A DNA stretch of 64,000 nucleotides from Firmicutes bacterium TM09-10 (lineage in GTDB: Bacteria; Bacillota; Clostridia; Lachnospirales; Lachnospiraceae). The notes under the pieces are model-generated. The model saw only the letters and a list, made by a program, of their open reading frames with translations. It was not told the origin of the DNA and searched no databases. The position numbers and the translations under genes were made by a program. The stretch covers positions 72,556-136,555 of the forward strand of contig QUKC01000008.1 in NCBI GenBank assembly GCA_003481005.1. The letters run 5' to 3'. Below, one piece after another: positions 27,416 through 36,838 of this stretch; the stretch's first letter is position 1; the number at the start of each line of letters is the position of its first letter.

Positions 27416-27514
27416 GGCAAATTCAGCTCCTTTTATGCTTTCATCCCGTCTAGCATAACGCTGAACCCCCATTTTGTCACTGGACAATTTTTTCGCTTCG
27501 GGTAATAATTCCGT

Positions 27515-28102
27515 TTAAAACTCGATTCCCTTCCGCGCCGGAATCTGTTTCTGGTACGGATGACGCACCCCGTGGATTTCGCTCACATAGTCCGCCGCCT
27601 CCAAAAATACCGGATCAGGATTCCGTCCGGTCAGCACCAGCTCCAGCGTCGCCGGTTTTTTCAAAATAAAATCTTTTGCCGCTTCTTTGTCGAGCAGTCC
27701 ATGCGCATACGCCGCCTGAAATTCGTCAAAAATCAGCACGTCGATTTCTCCGCTTTTTGCCATGGAAATTGCCTCCTGCAGCATCTGATTGTGACACACG
27801 GTGATCTCCTTTTTGTCCTGCTCCGTCATGGAAAAGGTAAATCCCCAGTTCTTGTCGCAGCGCACCAGGCTGATCTGCGGAATTTGCGCAAGAGACGCAA
27901 GCTCCCCTGTCTCTGTTCCCTTTAAAAACTGCACAATATGAACTCGTAGACCGCAGCCTGCCGCCCGCAGTGCAAGCCCCAGCGCCGCTGTCGTCTTTCC
28001 TTTTCCGTCGCCGCAGTAAATTTCCAGCAGCCCCTGCTGCAGATGCATCCGCGGTGACTTTGACTGCTGACCGGAGGTCTGTTGTTCTGTACCTTGTTCC
28101 AT
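27515..28102 (-). CDS. cobO: Cob(I)yrinic acid a,c-diamide adenosyltransferase
   Basis: A 195-residue CobA/CobO/BtuR-type enzyme that adenosylates corrinoids. The P-loop GDGKGKTTAALGLALRA is near residue 33, followed by VHIVQFLKGTETGE and DVLIFDEFQAAYAHGLL. An N-terminal Gln/Ser-rich tail precedes it. No other cobalamin gene is nearby, so it may serve salvage or a B12-dependent enzyme elsewhere. Confidence 0.93.
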   Translation of the reverse strand: MEQGTEQQTSGQQSKSPRMHLQQGLLEIYCGDGKGKTTAALGLALRAAGCGLRVHIVQFLKGTETGELASLAQIPQISLVRCDKNWGFTFSMTEQDKKEITVCHNQMLQEAISMAKSGEIDVLIFDEFQAAYAHGLLDKEAAKDFILKKPATLELVLTGRNPDPVFLEAADYVSEIHGVRHPYQKQIPARKGIEF

Positions 28103-28208
28103 CACTGAAATTCCTCTTTATTTTCTCATGATTACTTCTTTTATTATATCACGAGCCCGCGCTGACGCGCTTTACCGCCTGCTGCGCAGGCTGCTCGTTC
28201 TCTAATGG

Positions 28209-28257
28209 CACAAGAAAAACAAATGCCGCCTTCGGCGTCGCTTGTTTTTCTTTTGTG
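28209..28257. terminator. Bidirectional terminator-like hairpin
   Basis: CACAAGAAAAACAA pairs with TTGTTTTTCTTTTGTG around a CGCCTTCGGCG hairpin. Just before it (28150-28195) two GC-rich stems, GCGCTGACGCGC and GCCTGCTGCGCAGGC, occur. Confidence 0.65.
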
Positions 28258-28363
28258 CTCATTATATATGGAACAGAGCGACATGACAATCGTTATCTAT
28301 TCTCTAATCAGAAAAAACATGCCCTGCAGGAGCCCCCGGAACCACCGTTAACAGACAGCTGTT

Positions 28364-28654
28364 TTATGCGAATGCTGCACAATGCTCTTCCAGAACCGCG
28401 TGAAGTGCTGTCGCACTGCTGGTATGTACACGTGCTACCGGAATCTGATTCTTCTTCGCTTCCTGCGTCACGCTGATGACCATTTTGTGGGAAACTGTGC
28501 TGATGAACAAAATCAGCAAATCCGGACAACCGATCTTCTTTTTTAAGGAACCGTTTTCCTTTGCGAAAACCTTCGCCTTACAGCCATGCTCCTTGCAGAT
28601 ATTTTCATACTGCGTTACCATTCTTTCATTTCCGCCGATAATTACAACACTCAT
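28364..28654 (-). CDS. DUF2325 protein
   Basis: A 96-residue Rossmann-like small protein with the DUF2325 hallmarks: N-terminal VVIIGGNERM, PDLLILFISTVSHKMV and a C-terminal VARVHTSSATALHAVL. Proteins of this type are often near iron-transport (feo) genes in Clostridia. A palindrome in its upstream region (28708-28730) may be its operator. Molecular function unknown. Confidence 0.85.
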   Translation of the reverse strand: MSVVIIGGNERMVTQYENICKEHGCKAKVFAKENGSLKKKIGCPDLLILFISTVSHKMVISVTQEAKKNQIPVARVHTSSATALHAVLEEHCAAFA

Positions 28655-28707
28655 GCCGCTACTCCTTTATTTTCTGCACTGAAACTGTGCATGGACTCTT
28701 GTATGGG

Positions 28708-28730
28708 TTAGTTTTATCTAACTTAAGTTA
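28708..28730. promoter_or_regulatory. Candidate metal- or redox-regulator operator
   Basis: TTAGTTTTATCTAA overlaps the perfect 12-bp palindrome TAACTTAAGTTA, between the YgbA-like and DUF2325 genes. TTAG...CTAA half sites resemble DtxR/IdeR-type boxes, but I have no regulator assignment. Confidence 0.4.
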
Positions 28731-28772
28731 CATGATACCATATCAGCTCATGAAATGCACGCTTTTTTTCAT

Positions 28773-29117
28773 TCAGTGCAAATATTTCTCCAGCCGCCTT
28801 TTCTCCACCTTCGTCGAAACAACATGGGAAACCGCCGCAACCGGATGATAGAGCATCATTCTAGGGCCGGAAAAGCGCATCACCTCACGGATTTTCTCCC
28901 GCATTTGCGGTTTGTAGCAATGCACTCTGCAGTTCGAGCAGAATGTCTTCGTTTCCATAAACGGACAATGATCGCTTCTGGACTCTACATAGCTTTTCAG
29001 TTCAGTACATTCGCTGCAGAGTCCGCCTTTGGTGTGGTGCTTTTTTCTGCAGTACAGCGCGATCATCTCCGACACCATCTTCTTTTCCTTTTCCCGCTTC
29101 CGGGCTGTTCGATCCAT
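28773..29117 (-). CDS. YgbA-like (nitrous oxide-stimulated promoter family) protein
   Basis: A 114-residue protein with a conserved cysteine pattern (LCSECTELKSYV, HCPFMETKTFCSNCRVHCYKP) and a charged C-terminal part. It matches the YgbA family named for its nitric/nitrous oxide-responsive promoter in enterics. The cysteines suggest a metal or Fe-S site. An AGAGAGG site precedes the ATG. It lies next to a DUF2325 gene; a shared nitrosative or metal stress role is an inference. Confidence 0.82.
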   Translation of the reverse strand: MDRTARKREKEKKMVSEMIALYCRKKHHTKGGLCSECTELKSYVESRSDHCPFMETKTFCSNCRVHCYKPQMREKIREVMRFSGPRMMLYHPVAAVSHVVSTKVEKRRLEKYLH

Positions 29118-29243
29118 ATTCGTAACCTCTCTTGTTTTTATCCTCTAGGTCGGGCAACGTCCGTTCCCTCTCGGGTCACCTGCAGTTCTGCTTGGAGGCA
29201 AGTATGTCAGCTCATTCGCCTGTTTTCTGCATTGCAGCCGTAA

Positions 29244-30905
29244 TCAGCTCATCCGCCCGTTTTCCATGCTGCAGACACAGTCTGCAATCCGCATCGTTGA
29301 TTCCCGATGGGATACCAGCACGACCGTTTTATCCTTCTGCTCTTCTTTCAGTGCCTTTAAAATCACGCCCTCATTGAGGCTGTCCAGGTTGCTGGTCGGC
29401 TCGTCCAAAAGCATTAGATCGGCGTCATGCAAAAATGCCCTCGCAAGTCCGATTCGCTGCCGCTCTCCGCCGGAAAGCGTATCGCCAAGCTCCCCGACCG
29501 CCGTTTCGTAGCCCTTTGGCAGACTCAGAATAAAGTCGTGGAGCGACGCCTTTTTGCGGGCGTTCTCGATTTCCTCCATCGAAGCGTCCGGCTTTGCAAC
29601 GCGGACATTGTTGGTGATGCTGTCATGGAACAGCTGCGTTTCCTGCGTCATATAGCTCTCCATCCGCCGCAGGTCTGTCGTATTGACGGTATCAATCGAT
29701 TTTTCGGAAATCTGAATCGTTCCGGCGTCCGTCTGCCAGAAACGCATCAGCAGTTTTAAAAACGTAGACTTTCCGCTGCCGCTTTTTCCGATCACACCGA
29801 TGATCTGATTTTTGGGGATTTCCATCGAAAAATCGGACAAAATCGGCTCTTTTTCATAGGAAAAATCGACGTGCTCTGCCTTTGCCCCTTCAAAGGAAGG
29901 CATCGGCTGCCGTCCGGTCACTTCTTCGATTACAGGCTCTTCTTCCAGAATATCCAGCACTCGATTGCCAGCCGCGAATGTGTTCTGCAGCGTGCTGCCC
30001 AGATTTGCCAGCGCAGTAACCGGACCGAAAGAGCTCATCAGCGCAATTACGGCAAGCAGCGCAAAAGAAAAGTCCAGCGTCCCGTTTTTGCACATCAGAC
30101 CAGCTGCCAGCAGCATAACCGTGTCAGACAGCAGAATCACTGCGCCTGTCAAACCGGTATTTTTGCCGGCAACGGATTTTAAGTGCGCTTCCTGCTCCAT
30201 CAGGCGGTCGGTTCGGCGGTTCATCTCTTCCAGACGCTTTTCTCCCTGACGGTACTGCAAAATCTCCGGCAGACCGCGCAGGCTGTCCAGAACGAAGCTG
30301 CTCAACTCCCCCGCCTGTGTCCGAATCTGCATGCCATCATTTTTGCTCTGTTTCGAAATAAAAAGCGGAATTGCAATGCCCACAAGCAGATAGGTAAGCA
30401 GCGCAAGGATTCCAAGCTGCCATGCGAAATGCCCGATATAGCAGATCATCACGATCGTCATCAAAAACGCAATCGCCACAGGAGAAATCGTATGGGCATA
30501 AAATACTTCCAGAAGTTCAATATCAGACGTAATTACAGAAATCAGGTTTCCCTTATCCCGTCCTTCCAGCTTTGACGGGCAAAGCCTGCGCAGCGCTGCA
30601 AACACCTTGCTGCGGATCAGTGCAAGCAGGCGAAACGCGATGTAATGATTGCACGCCTGCTCGGCATAGCGCAAAATTCCGCGAAAAAACGCCAAAAGTC
30701 CCGCCACAACCAAAGCGGTCTTCATGCCGACTCCCGCATACGAGCCGACCGCATCCAAAATGGCATATCCACCCAAAATCGCCAGGAACGTCGCTGCAAG
30801 GTGTCCGGCAAGTCCCATCAGAATCGCCGCCAGCATAAAGCCGGTCAGCGGACGCACCAGAACAATCAGTTTCCGGCAAACTGCAACATTCGATCTCTTT
30901 TTCAT
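29244..30905 (-). CDS. ABC exporter half-transporter (CydC-like)
   Basis: A 553-residue membrane plus ATPase fusion. Six transmembrane segments lie in about 1-310, the ATPase domain in about 325-553 with GVIGKSGSGKSTFLKLL, LSGGERQRIGLARAFL and LMLLDEPTSNLD. It resembles CydC-type or amino-acid/thiol exporters. Start at 30905 follows AAGGAGG; it overlaps the partner gene's end by 4 nt. Its partner is broken, so whether this gene still works, for example as a homodimer, is uncertain. Confidence 0.85.
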   Translation of the reverse strand: MKKRSNVAVCRKLIVLVRPLTGFMLAAILMGLAGHLAATFLAILGGYAILDAVGSYAGVGMKTALVVAGLLAFFRGILRYAEQACNHYIAFRLLALIRSKVFAALRRLCPSKLEGRDKGNLISVITSDIELLEVFYAHTISPVAIAFLMTIVMICYIGHFAWQLGILALLTYLLVGIAIPLFISKQSKNDGMQIRTQAGELSSFVLDSLRGLPEILQYRQGEKRLEEMNRRTDRLMEQEAHLKSVAGKNTGLTGAVILLSDTVMLLAAGLMCKNGTLDFSFALLAVIALMSSFGPVTALANLGSTLQNTFAAGNRVLDILEEEPVIEEVTGRQPMPSFEGAKAEHVDFSYEKEPILSDFSMEIPKNQIIGVIGKSGSGKSTFLKLLMRFWQTDAGTIQISEKSIDTVNTTDLRRMESYMTQETQLFHDSITNNVRVAKPDASMEEIENARKKASLHDFILSLPKGYETAVGELGDTLSGGERQRIGLARAFLHDADLMLLDEPTSNLDSLNEGVILKALKEEQKDKTVVLVSHRESTMRIADCVCSMENGRMS

Positions 30906-32364
30906 GCCTGCGCACCTCCTTTTCCATATTGCTCCAGCTCCTGTTGTGCATTCCATAACTTTTGATAAACGCTGCCTTCTGCAAGCAGGCTCTCATGTGT
31001 CCCGGACTGGACGATCCGACCCTGCCCGAGCACATAAATCCGCCCTGCCTTCGTGACATTTGCCAGACGGTGTGAAATCATCAGAACCGTCTTTGTTTCC
31101 GACAGCTCATAAATCTGTGCGATAATGGCGTCTTCACTCTCTGCGTCCACGTTGGAGGTCGCTTCGTCGAAAATATAAACATCACTGTCGCATAAAAGCG
31201 CCCTTGCAAGCGCCAGACGCTGTCTCTGGCCGCCGGAAAGATTCGACGCCTTTTCGGTCAATTCGGAGGAAAGTCCCTTTTCTCCCTGCAAAAAAGCGTC
31301 CAGCCGGACTTTTCGCAGTGCCTCCCAGAGTTCTTCGTCAGAAGCGTCCGGTTTGCCCATCAGCAGGTTGTCCCGCACGGTTCCCTTGAATAAATAGCTG
31401 TCATGGCCGATATACATCATATGGGACATCCGCTCTTTTTCCGGGATTTGAGAAACTGGCACGCCGCCGATCGTAATCCTGCCGTCGGATACCCGATGCT
31501 GTCCCATCACCAGCGAAGCGATGGTCGATTTGCCGCAGCCGCTCTCTCCGACAAGGGCAGTCAGTTGATTCTTTTTGCCCTGCAGGCTCACATCCTGCAG
31601 CACTATTCTTTCTTTATCGTAAGAAAAGCTTACATGTTCCAGGCAAAGATCCCCGGCACAGAACCTTTCCGGCGTTCCTTCTATTTTTGCTTTCGGAAGC
31701 TCCAACAGACGAAAAATCTTATCGCTTGCCGCCATACCGTTCATCGCAATATGGAAAAAGCTGCCGAGCTGGCGCATCGGAATAAAGAAGTCCGCTGCGA
31801 TCAGCACGATAAACAGACATCCGGAAAGCGACACCTTTCCCACCGCAGCTGCGTCACCGCAACTGCCATTCCGGCTGCAGCACCTCCATAGGCAACCAGA
31901 TCCATAATCGTGATGGAGTTGAGCTGCATCGTCAGCACCTTCATCGTAATTTTGCGGAACTGCTCGGATTCCCGATCCATCTGCTCCTGTTTCCAGCCAT
32001 CCGATTCATATATTTTCAGTGCAGTCAGTCCCTGCAGATTTTCCAAAAACGTATCACCGAGGCTGGTGTACTGCCCCCAATATTTCGATAACAGCTTTTT
32101 GGCAAAGGTCTGCACTGCTGCAATCGCCGCCGGAATGAGCGGGACGCAGGCAAACAGTACGATCGCCGCCGGCACGTTCACAAACAACAGTACGACAAAC
32201 AGCGTAAACGGAGCCAGCATACTGTAAAAAAATTGCGGCAAATACGCACCGAAATACGTTTCCAGCTGATCGACGCCCTCTACGGCAACCTGTACTACCT
32301 CAGACGTTACTGCCTGTTCCCGATAGGAAACGCCCAACGCCAGCAGCTTTTGCGAAATCGTCAA
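30902..32364 (-). pseudogene. Broken ABC exporter half-transporter (CydD-like)
   Basis: Two reading frames make one interrupted protein. The 5' frame (32364-31801) carries membrane segments and the stretch VTSEVVQVAVEGVDQLE; the 3' frame (31843-30902) carries the last membrane segment and a complete ATPase with LVGESGCGKSTIA, LSGGQRQRLALARALL and VYIFDEATSNVD. They are joined by a one-base frame change near 31845. In addition about 110 N-terminal residues, including the first membrane helices, are missing: the frame begins at a TTG 180 bp from the pckA start. The motifs are intact, so decay is recent. Confidence 0.85.
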
Positions 32365-32425
32365 AATGAATAGCAGACTGTAAAAAAAACATCTGCGAGT
32401 TCAGGAATTGTTTATATTTTTTTAG

Positions 32426-32453
32426 TTGATTTTAGTTTTTAAATATGTATAAT
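32426..32453 (+). promoter_or_regulatory. Promoter of pckA
   Basis: TTGATT, a 16-bp AT-rich spacer and a consensus TATAAT at 32448-32453, followed by a leader of about 85 nt. Confidence 0.65.
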
Positions 32454-32544
32454 ATATAAATGAAGCGGATTTGTTCCTTTTTTGAAACAATCTGCCAGAA
32501 CCTGCAATGCAGGAAATGTAAGGAAAGGAAAGAGGTTAATACAA

Positions 32545-34149
32545 ATGGCTGTAATCGATTTAAGCAAGTATGGTATTACCGGAACTACCGAGGTTGTCTA
32601 CAATCCTTCTTATGAAGTATTATTCGAAGAAGAGACCAAACCCGGACTGGAAGGTTATGAAAAGGGACAGGTCAGCGAGCTGGGTGCTGTAAACGTTATG
32701 ACAGGTATCTACACCGGACGTTCTCCCAAAGACAAATTCATCGTTGTTGATGAAAATTCCAAAGATACTGTATGGTGGACATCTGACGAATACAAGAATG
32801 ATAACCACCCCGCTACCCAGGAAGCATGGCAGGCAGTCAAGGAACTCGCTCAGAAAGAACTTTCCAATAAGAAACTGTACGTTGTAGATGCATTCTGCGG
32901 TGCAAACAAAGATACCCGTATGGCAATCCGTTTCATCGTTGAAGTAGCATGGCAGGCACATTTCGTAACCAACATGTTCATCAAGCCCACTGCAGAAGAG
33001 CTTGAGAACTTTGAGCCCGATTTCGTTGTTTACAACGCTTCCAAGGCTAAAGTTGAAAACTACAAGGAACTCGGCTTAAACTCCGAGACCGCTGTTATGT
33101 TCAATATCACAAGCCGCGAGCAGGTTATCATCAATACCTGGTACGGCGGTGAAATGAAGAAAGGTATGTTCTCCATGATGAACTACTATCTGCCGTTAAA
33201 GGGCATCGCTTCCATGCACTGCTCCGCTAACACAGATAAGAACGGCGAGAACACCGCTATCTTCTTCGGTCTGTCCGGTACCGGTAAGACCACCCTGTCT
33301 ACAGATCCCAAGCGTCTGCTGATCGGTGATGATGAGCACGGCTGGGATGACAATGGCGTATTCAACTTCGAAGGCGGCTGCTACGCTAAGGTTATCAACC
33401 TGGACAAGGATTCCGAACCCGACATCTACAATGCGATCAAACGCAACGCTCTGCTTGAGAACGTTACTCTGGATGCAGAAGGCAAGATCGATTTCGCGGA
33501 TAAGAGCGTAACCGAGAACACCCGTGTATCCTACCCGATCAATCATATTCAGAACATTGTTCGCCCGATCTCTTCTGCTCCCGCAGCGAAGAACGTTATC
33601 TTCCTGTCTGCAGATGCATTCGGCGTACTGCCTCCGGTATCCGTTCTGACACCTGAACAGACTCAGTACTACTTCCTGTCCGGTTTCACAGCTAAGCTGG
33701 CTGGTACAGAGCGCGGCATCACAGAGCCTACTCCTACCTTCTCCGCTTGCTTCGGTCAGGCATTCCTGGAACTGCATCCTACCAAGTATGCACAGGAACT
33801 GGTTAAGAAGATGGAAATGAGCGGCGCTAAGGCTTATCTGGTAAATACCGGATGGAACGGCACCGGCAAGCGTATCTCCATCAAAGATACCCGTGGTATC
33901 ATCGATGCAATTTTAAGCGGCGCTATCCTGACAGCTCCTACCAAGAAGATTCCTTACTTCAACTTTGAAGTTCCCACCGAGCTGCCCGGCGTTGATCCCG
34001 CCATTCTGGATCCTCGCGACACCTATGCTGATGCTTCCGCATGGGAAGAAAAAGCAAAAGACCTTGCTGCAAGATTCATCAAGAACTTTGCAAAATACGA
34101 AGGCAACGAATCCGGTAAGGCTCTGGTTGCTGCAGGTCCTCAGCTGTAA
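32545..34149 (+). CDS. pckA: Phosphoenolpyruvate carboxykinase (ATP)
   Basis: Interconverts oxaloacetate and PEP with ATP; in anaerobes often run in the carboxylating direction. The 534 residues show the kinase P-loop [14 protein letters not shown], the preceding [17 protein letters not shown] region, the metal site [18 protein letters not shown] and the adenine-binding [22 protein letters not shown] stretch near the C-terminus. Codons are strongly biased to GCT, AAG and GGT compared with neighbours, as expected of a highly expressed gene. The ATG at 32545 follows AAGGAAAGAGG; the upstream in-frame extension crosses no ribosome site. Confidence 0.97.
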   Translation: MAVIDLSKYGITGTTEVVYNPSYEVLFEEETKPGLEGYEKGQVSELGAVNVMTGIYTGRSPKDKFIVVDENSKDTVWWTSDEYKNDNHPATQEAWQAVKELAQKELSNKKLYVVDAFCGANKDTRMAIRFIVEVAWQAHFVTNMFIKPTAEELENFEPDFVVYNASKAKVENYKELGLNSETAVMFNITSREQVIINTWYGGEMKKGMFSMMNYYLPLKGIASMHCSANTDKNGENTAIFFGLSGTGKTTLSTDPKRLLIGDDEHGWDDNGVFNFEGGCYAKVINLDKDSEPDIYNAIKRNALLENVTLDAEGKIDFADKSVTENTRVSYPINHIQNIVRPISSAPAAKNVIFLSADAFGVLPPVSVLTPEQTQYYFLSGFTAKLAGTERGITEPTPTFSACFGQAFLELHPTKYAQELVKKMEMSGAKAYLVNTGWNGTGKRISIKDTRGIIDAILSGAILTAPTKKIPYFNFEVPTELPGVDPAILDPRDTYADASAWEEKAKDLAARFIKNFAKYEGNESGKALVAAGPQL

Positions 34150-34178
34150 TCAGCACTTGCAACATATTGACCTTTTGA

Positions 34179-34208
34179 AAAGGAGATGCAGTTTTGCATC
34201 TCCTTTTT
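34179..34208 (+). terminator. Intrinsic terminator of pckA
   Basis: AAGGAGATGCA and TGCATCTCCTT with a TTTTTT tract. It is followed at once by repeat A copy 4. Confidence 0.85.
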
Positions 34209-34335
34209 TATCGTATAGAAACTTCGTTTCTATACGATAAAAATGCTCCGCGAGGATCGCACTGCAGCGGAATGGTAGAATGTCGCTTACGCGACCCGCC
34301 GCAGGCGGAGAATCCTGTAGAGCAGGATTCTTTTT
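34209..34335 (-). repeat. Structured intergenic repeat, family A, copy 4
   Basis: Reverse-oriented relative to copy 1: stem TATCGTATAGAAAC/GTTTCTATACGATA (34209-34239), core GCTCCGCGAGGATCGC, GTCGC-ttac-GCGAC, CCGCC/GGCGG, then AGAATCCTG/CAGGATTCT. It occupies the first half of the 34150-34532 gap; the rest is AT-rich and presumably holds the sulP promoter. Confidence 0.85.
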
Positions 34336-34532
34336 CATCGCTCTTCCTCTCAGGCGTAGATTTTGCTTTTATCGATTTTTCTTGCAATTTCTTCCAATTT
34401 GTCTTATGATAAAAAACGTGCGTTTTTATAAAAATTTAATGATTTATATTCTTTTTTTATCATTCGAATATATCTTCTAAAATCGTACATCTCTATCGTT
34501 TCTTATTTTACTCAGAGGAAGGAACTTTCCAC

Positions 34533-36179
34533 ATGGAAAAATTAAAACCGAAGCTGTTTTCTGTCATGAAAACCTACACCCGTGAGCAGTTTGTCAAAGA
34601 TGTAGTTGCCGGCATTATCGTTGCAATCATCGCTCTTCCGTTGTCCATCGCCCTCGCCCTTGCCTCCGGCGTCACACCGGAAAAAGGCATCTACACTGCG
34701 ATCACAGCAGGCTTTGTCATCTCTTTTCTGGGCGGAAGCCGCGTCCAGATCGCAGGTCCGACTGCAGCATTTGCAACGATCGTCGCCGGAATTGTTGCAA
34801 AAAACGGCATGGACGGATTGATTATCGCTACTCTGCTGGCAGGCGTGATTCTGATCCTGATGGGTCTGCTGCGCCTCGGCAACCTCATTAAGTTTATTCC
34901 ATATACGATCACAACCGGCTTTACCTCCGGTATCGCTGTAACGATTTTTATCGGTCAGATCAAGGATTTTCTCGGTCTGAGCATCGGTACCGATGAACCG
35001 CTGATTGAAACGATGGATAAATTAAAGGCTGTTTTCGTCTTTATCGGCACGCTGAACGTACAAGCGCTGCTTGTTGGCGTTCTCAGCCTCGCCATCCTGA
35101 TTTTCTGGCCGATGCTTCCCGGCTTTTTAAAACGGATTCCCGCTTCCCTGATCGCCGTAATTGCTGGCAGTGCTGCGGTAGCTGGTCTGCATCTGAACGT
35201 CAATACGATAGGGGATCTGTATGAAATTTCTAATAAGCTGCCGGCGATTTCGCTTCCGGCGTTCTCCCTGACAACCGTTCAGAACGTCCTGCCAGACGCC
35301 TTTACGATCGCGATTTTAGCAGCAATCGAGTCCCTGCTCTCCTGTGTCGTTGCGGACAGCATGGTAAACAGCCGTCACCGCTCCAATATGGAACTGATCG
35401 CACAGGGTGCCGGAAACATCACCTCCGCGCTGTTCGGCGGCATCCCAGCTACCGGAGCCATCGCCAGAACCGCCGCAAACATCAAAAACGGCGGACGCAC
35501 TCCGATCGCCGGAATGGTGCATTCTGTTGTCCTTCTGCTGATCCTGGTTGTCCTGATGCCCTACGCTGCCCTGATTCCTATGCCGGTTATCGCAGCGATC
35601 CTGTTTATGGTTGCCTATAATATGTGTGATATCAAAACCTTTGTCAACCTCTGTAAAACCTCTCCGAAGAGCGATATTATCGTTTTGGTCAGCACCTTTG
35701 TTCTGACGGTCGTATTCGATCTTGTCGTTGCCATCGAGGTCGGCATCCTGCTCGCTGCGATTCTGTTTATGAAACGTATGAGCGACGTTACAGAAGTAGA
35801 AGGCTGGAAATATGTCGATGAGGACGACGATGCGGACAGCCTTGCCCTGCGCGTTGTACCAGATCACATTACAGTTTATGAAATCAGTGGTCCCCTCTTT
35901 TTCGGCGCTGCGGATAAGATTCTGAAAATCACCCTCGACGAAAAGCGCCGTTGTCTCGTCCTTCGTATGAGAAGTGTCAGCGCCATCGACGCGACCGCCA
36001 TGCATAACCTTGAAAAGCTCTACGAGAACTGTCAGAAAAAGGGCATTCAGCTGATTTTCTCCCATGTCAACGAACAACCCTGGCGTGTCATGGGAAAAAA
36101 CGGCTTTATCGAAAAAGTCGGTGCCGACAACTTCTGTGCTCATATTGATGACGCCCTAAAGCGCGCCGAGCAGCTGTAG
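34533..36179 (+). CDS. SulP family anion transporter with STAS domain
   Basis: A 548-residue membrane protein. The transport domain (about 15-420) has 10-14 hydrophobic segments and SulP motifs such as VAGIIVAIIALPLSIALALASG, here cited as its first helix, and GGIPATGAIARTAANIKNGG. A cytosolic STAS domain follows (about 450-545: ITVYEISGPLFFGAADKI, SVSAIDATAMHNLEKL). Substrate is uncertain among sulfate, bicarbonate or dicarboxylates. AGAGGAAGGA precedes the ATG. It is monocistronic, with a terminator at 36232. Confidence 0.92.
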   Translation: MEKLKPKLFSVMKTYTREQFVKDVVAGIIVAIIALPLSIALALASGVTPEKGIYTAITAGFVISFLGGSRVQIAGPTAAFATIVAGIVAKNGMDGLIIATLLAGVILILMGLLRLGNLIKFIPYTITTGFTSGIAVTIFIGQIKDFLGLSIGTDEPLIETMDKLKAVFVFIGTLNVQALLVGVLSLAILIFWPMLPGFLKRIPASLIAVIAGSAAVAGLHLNVNTIGDLYEISNKLPAISLPAFSLTTVQNVLPDAFTIAILAAIESLLSCVVADSMVNSRHRSNMELIAQGAGNITSALFGGIPATGAIARTAANIKNGGRTPIAGMVHSVVLLLILVVLMPYAALIPMPVIAAILFMVAYNMCDIKTFVNLCKTSPKSDIIVLVSTFVLTVVFDLVVAIEVGILLAAILFMKRMSDVTEVEGWKYVDEDDDADSLALRVVPDHITVYEISGPLFFGAADKILKITLDEKRRCLVLRMRSVSAIDATAMHNLEKLYENCQKKGIQLIFSHVNEQPWRVMGKNGFIEKVGADNFCAHIDDALKRAEQL

Positions 36180-36231
36180 CTTGTGCAAAAGCAGCACATC
36201 ACTGTTCTGATAAAAATCGCATTTTGAATAC

Positions 36232-36270
36232 ATCCGCCGCAGAGTTCTGACTTTTACGGCGGATTTTTAT
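36232..36270 (+). terminator. Intrinsic terminator of the SulP gene
   Basis: ATCCGCCG and CGGCGGAT with a loop of about 17 bases, followed by TTTTTAT. Confidence 0.75.
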
Positions 36271-36339
36271 AAAAATTTAATTTTTCTCTTGAAAAATATC
36301 ACATTTGCGTATATCATATTGCCCATAGGCAATTTTCGA

Positions 36340-36520
36340 AATGAAGTTTGCAGGAAAAGACATTTTGTCTACCGAAGGAGTAAAACTCTCAGGTGCTGTA
36401 GTTTGCAGCGCAACTGTAAATGGATCGACTCTCTGGAGACACCCGGATCAGCCGGGGGCCGAAGGTGCAACATACGAATTTCTCGTATGAATCTCTCAGG
36501 TAAAAGGACAGAGAAGATAT
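36340..36520 (+). promoter_or_regulatory. Tandem glycine riboswitch
   Basis: Two glycine aptamers in a row. The first has ACCGAAGGAGTAAAACTCTCAG (36371 onward, cited by its key CCGAAGG and CTCTCAGG boxes) and ends near 36425. The second has CTCTGGAGA, GCCGAAGGTGCAA and CTCTCAGGTAAAAGGACAGAG. This tandem layout with a short linker is diagnostic. It precedes a Na+/amino acid symporter gene, consistent with glycine-dependent control of glycine transport; whether it switches on or off cannot be read with certainty. Confidence 0.93.
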
Positions 36521-36543
36521 TACGCAAGTATTCTGTATCTTCC

Positions 36544-36590
36544 TGAGACTGACACAAAAAGGATTTCTTTTTGGTGCAGTCTCTTTTTAT
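36544..36590 (+). terminator. Expression-platform terminator of the glycine riboswitch
   Basis: GAGACTGaCAC and GTGCAGTCTC form a stem around a loop of about 19 bases rich in A and T, followed by TTTTTAT. Confidence 0.8.
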
Positions 36591-36593
36591 TCG

Positions 36594-36631
36594 CAGCATA
36601 GAATATTCGCAATCTTATATTCTATCATGCT
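36594..36631 (+). repeat. Divergent family B-like hairpin
   Basis: AGCATAGAATAT, a loop TCGCAATCTT and ATATTCTATcATGCT. It has the TAGAAT/ATTCTA stem and TCGCA loop start of family B, but the GC pair at the stem top is replaced by AT on both arms. It lies between the riboswitch terminator and the symporter; the remaining leader to 36838 contains only a small TACGC/GCGTA hairpin that I can see. Confidence 0.5.
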
Positions 36632-36838
36632 TTGAACGATATCTGTCTGCGCAGCGGATATTTCGTTCTTCGGCGAATAAACCTGTCCGGCACACCGCCC
36701 GTTTCTATTTTCACGAGTGATTCCAATCCCTTCTTTCATTTCGAAACGCTTTCCTTACGCATAGCGTAGCATGGCATCAGAAAGGCATCTGCTGCCAAAA
36801 ATCTGTTGCATCAAAGAATAAGAAAGGGATCGAATACC

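Noticed and set aside
33196-33777. Antisense frame of 193 codons in pckA
   Set aside because: Shadow of the strongly biased pckA codons; no independent signals.
11045-34335. Family A repeats as remnants of insertion sequences
   Set aside because: No transposase fragment or coding capacity and no clear target duplication were found; structured non-coding repeats fit better.
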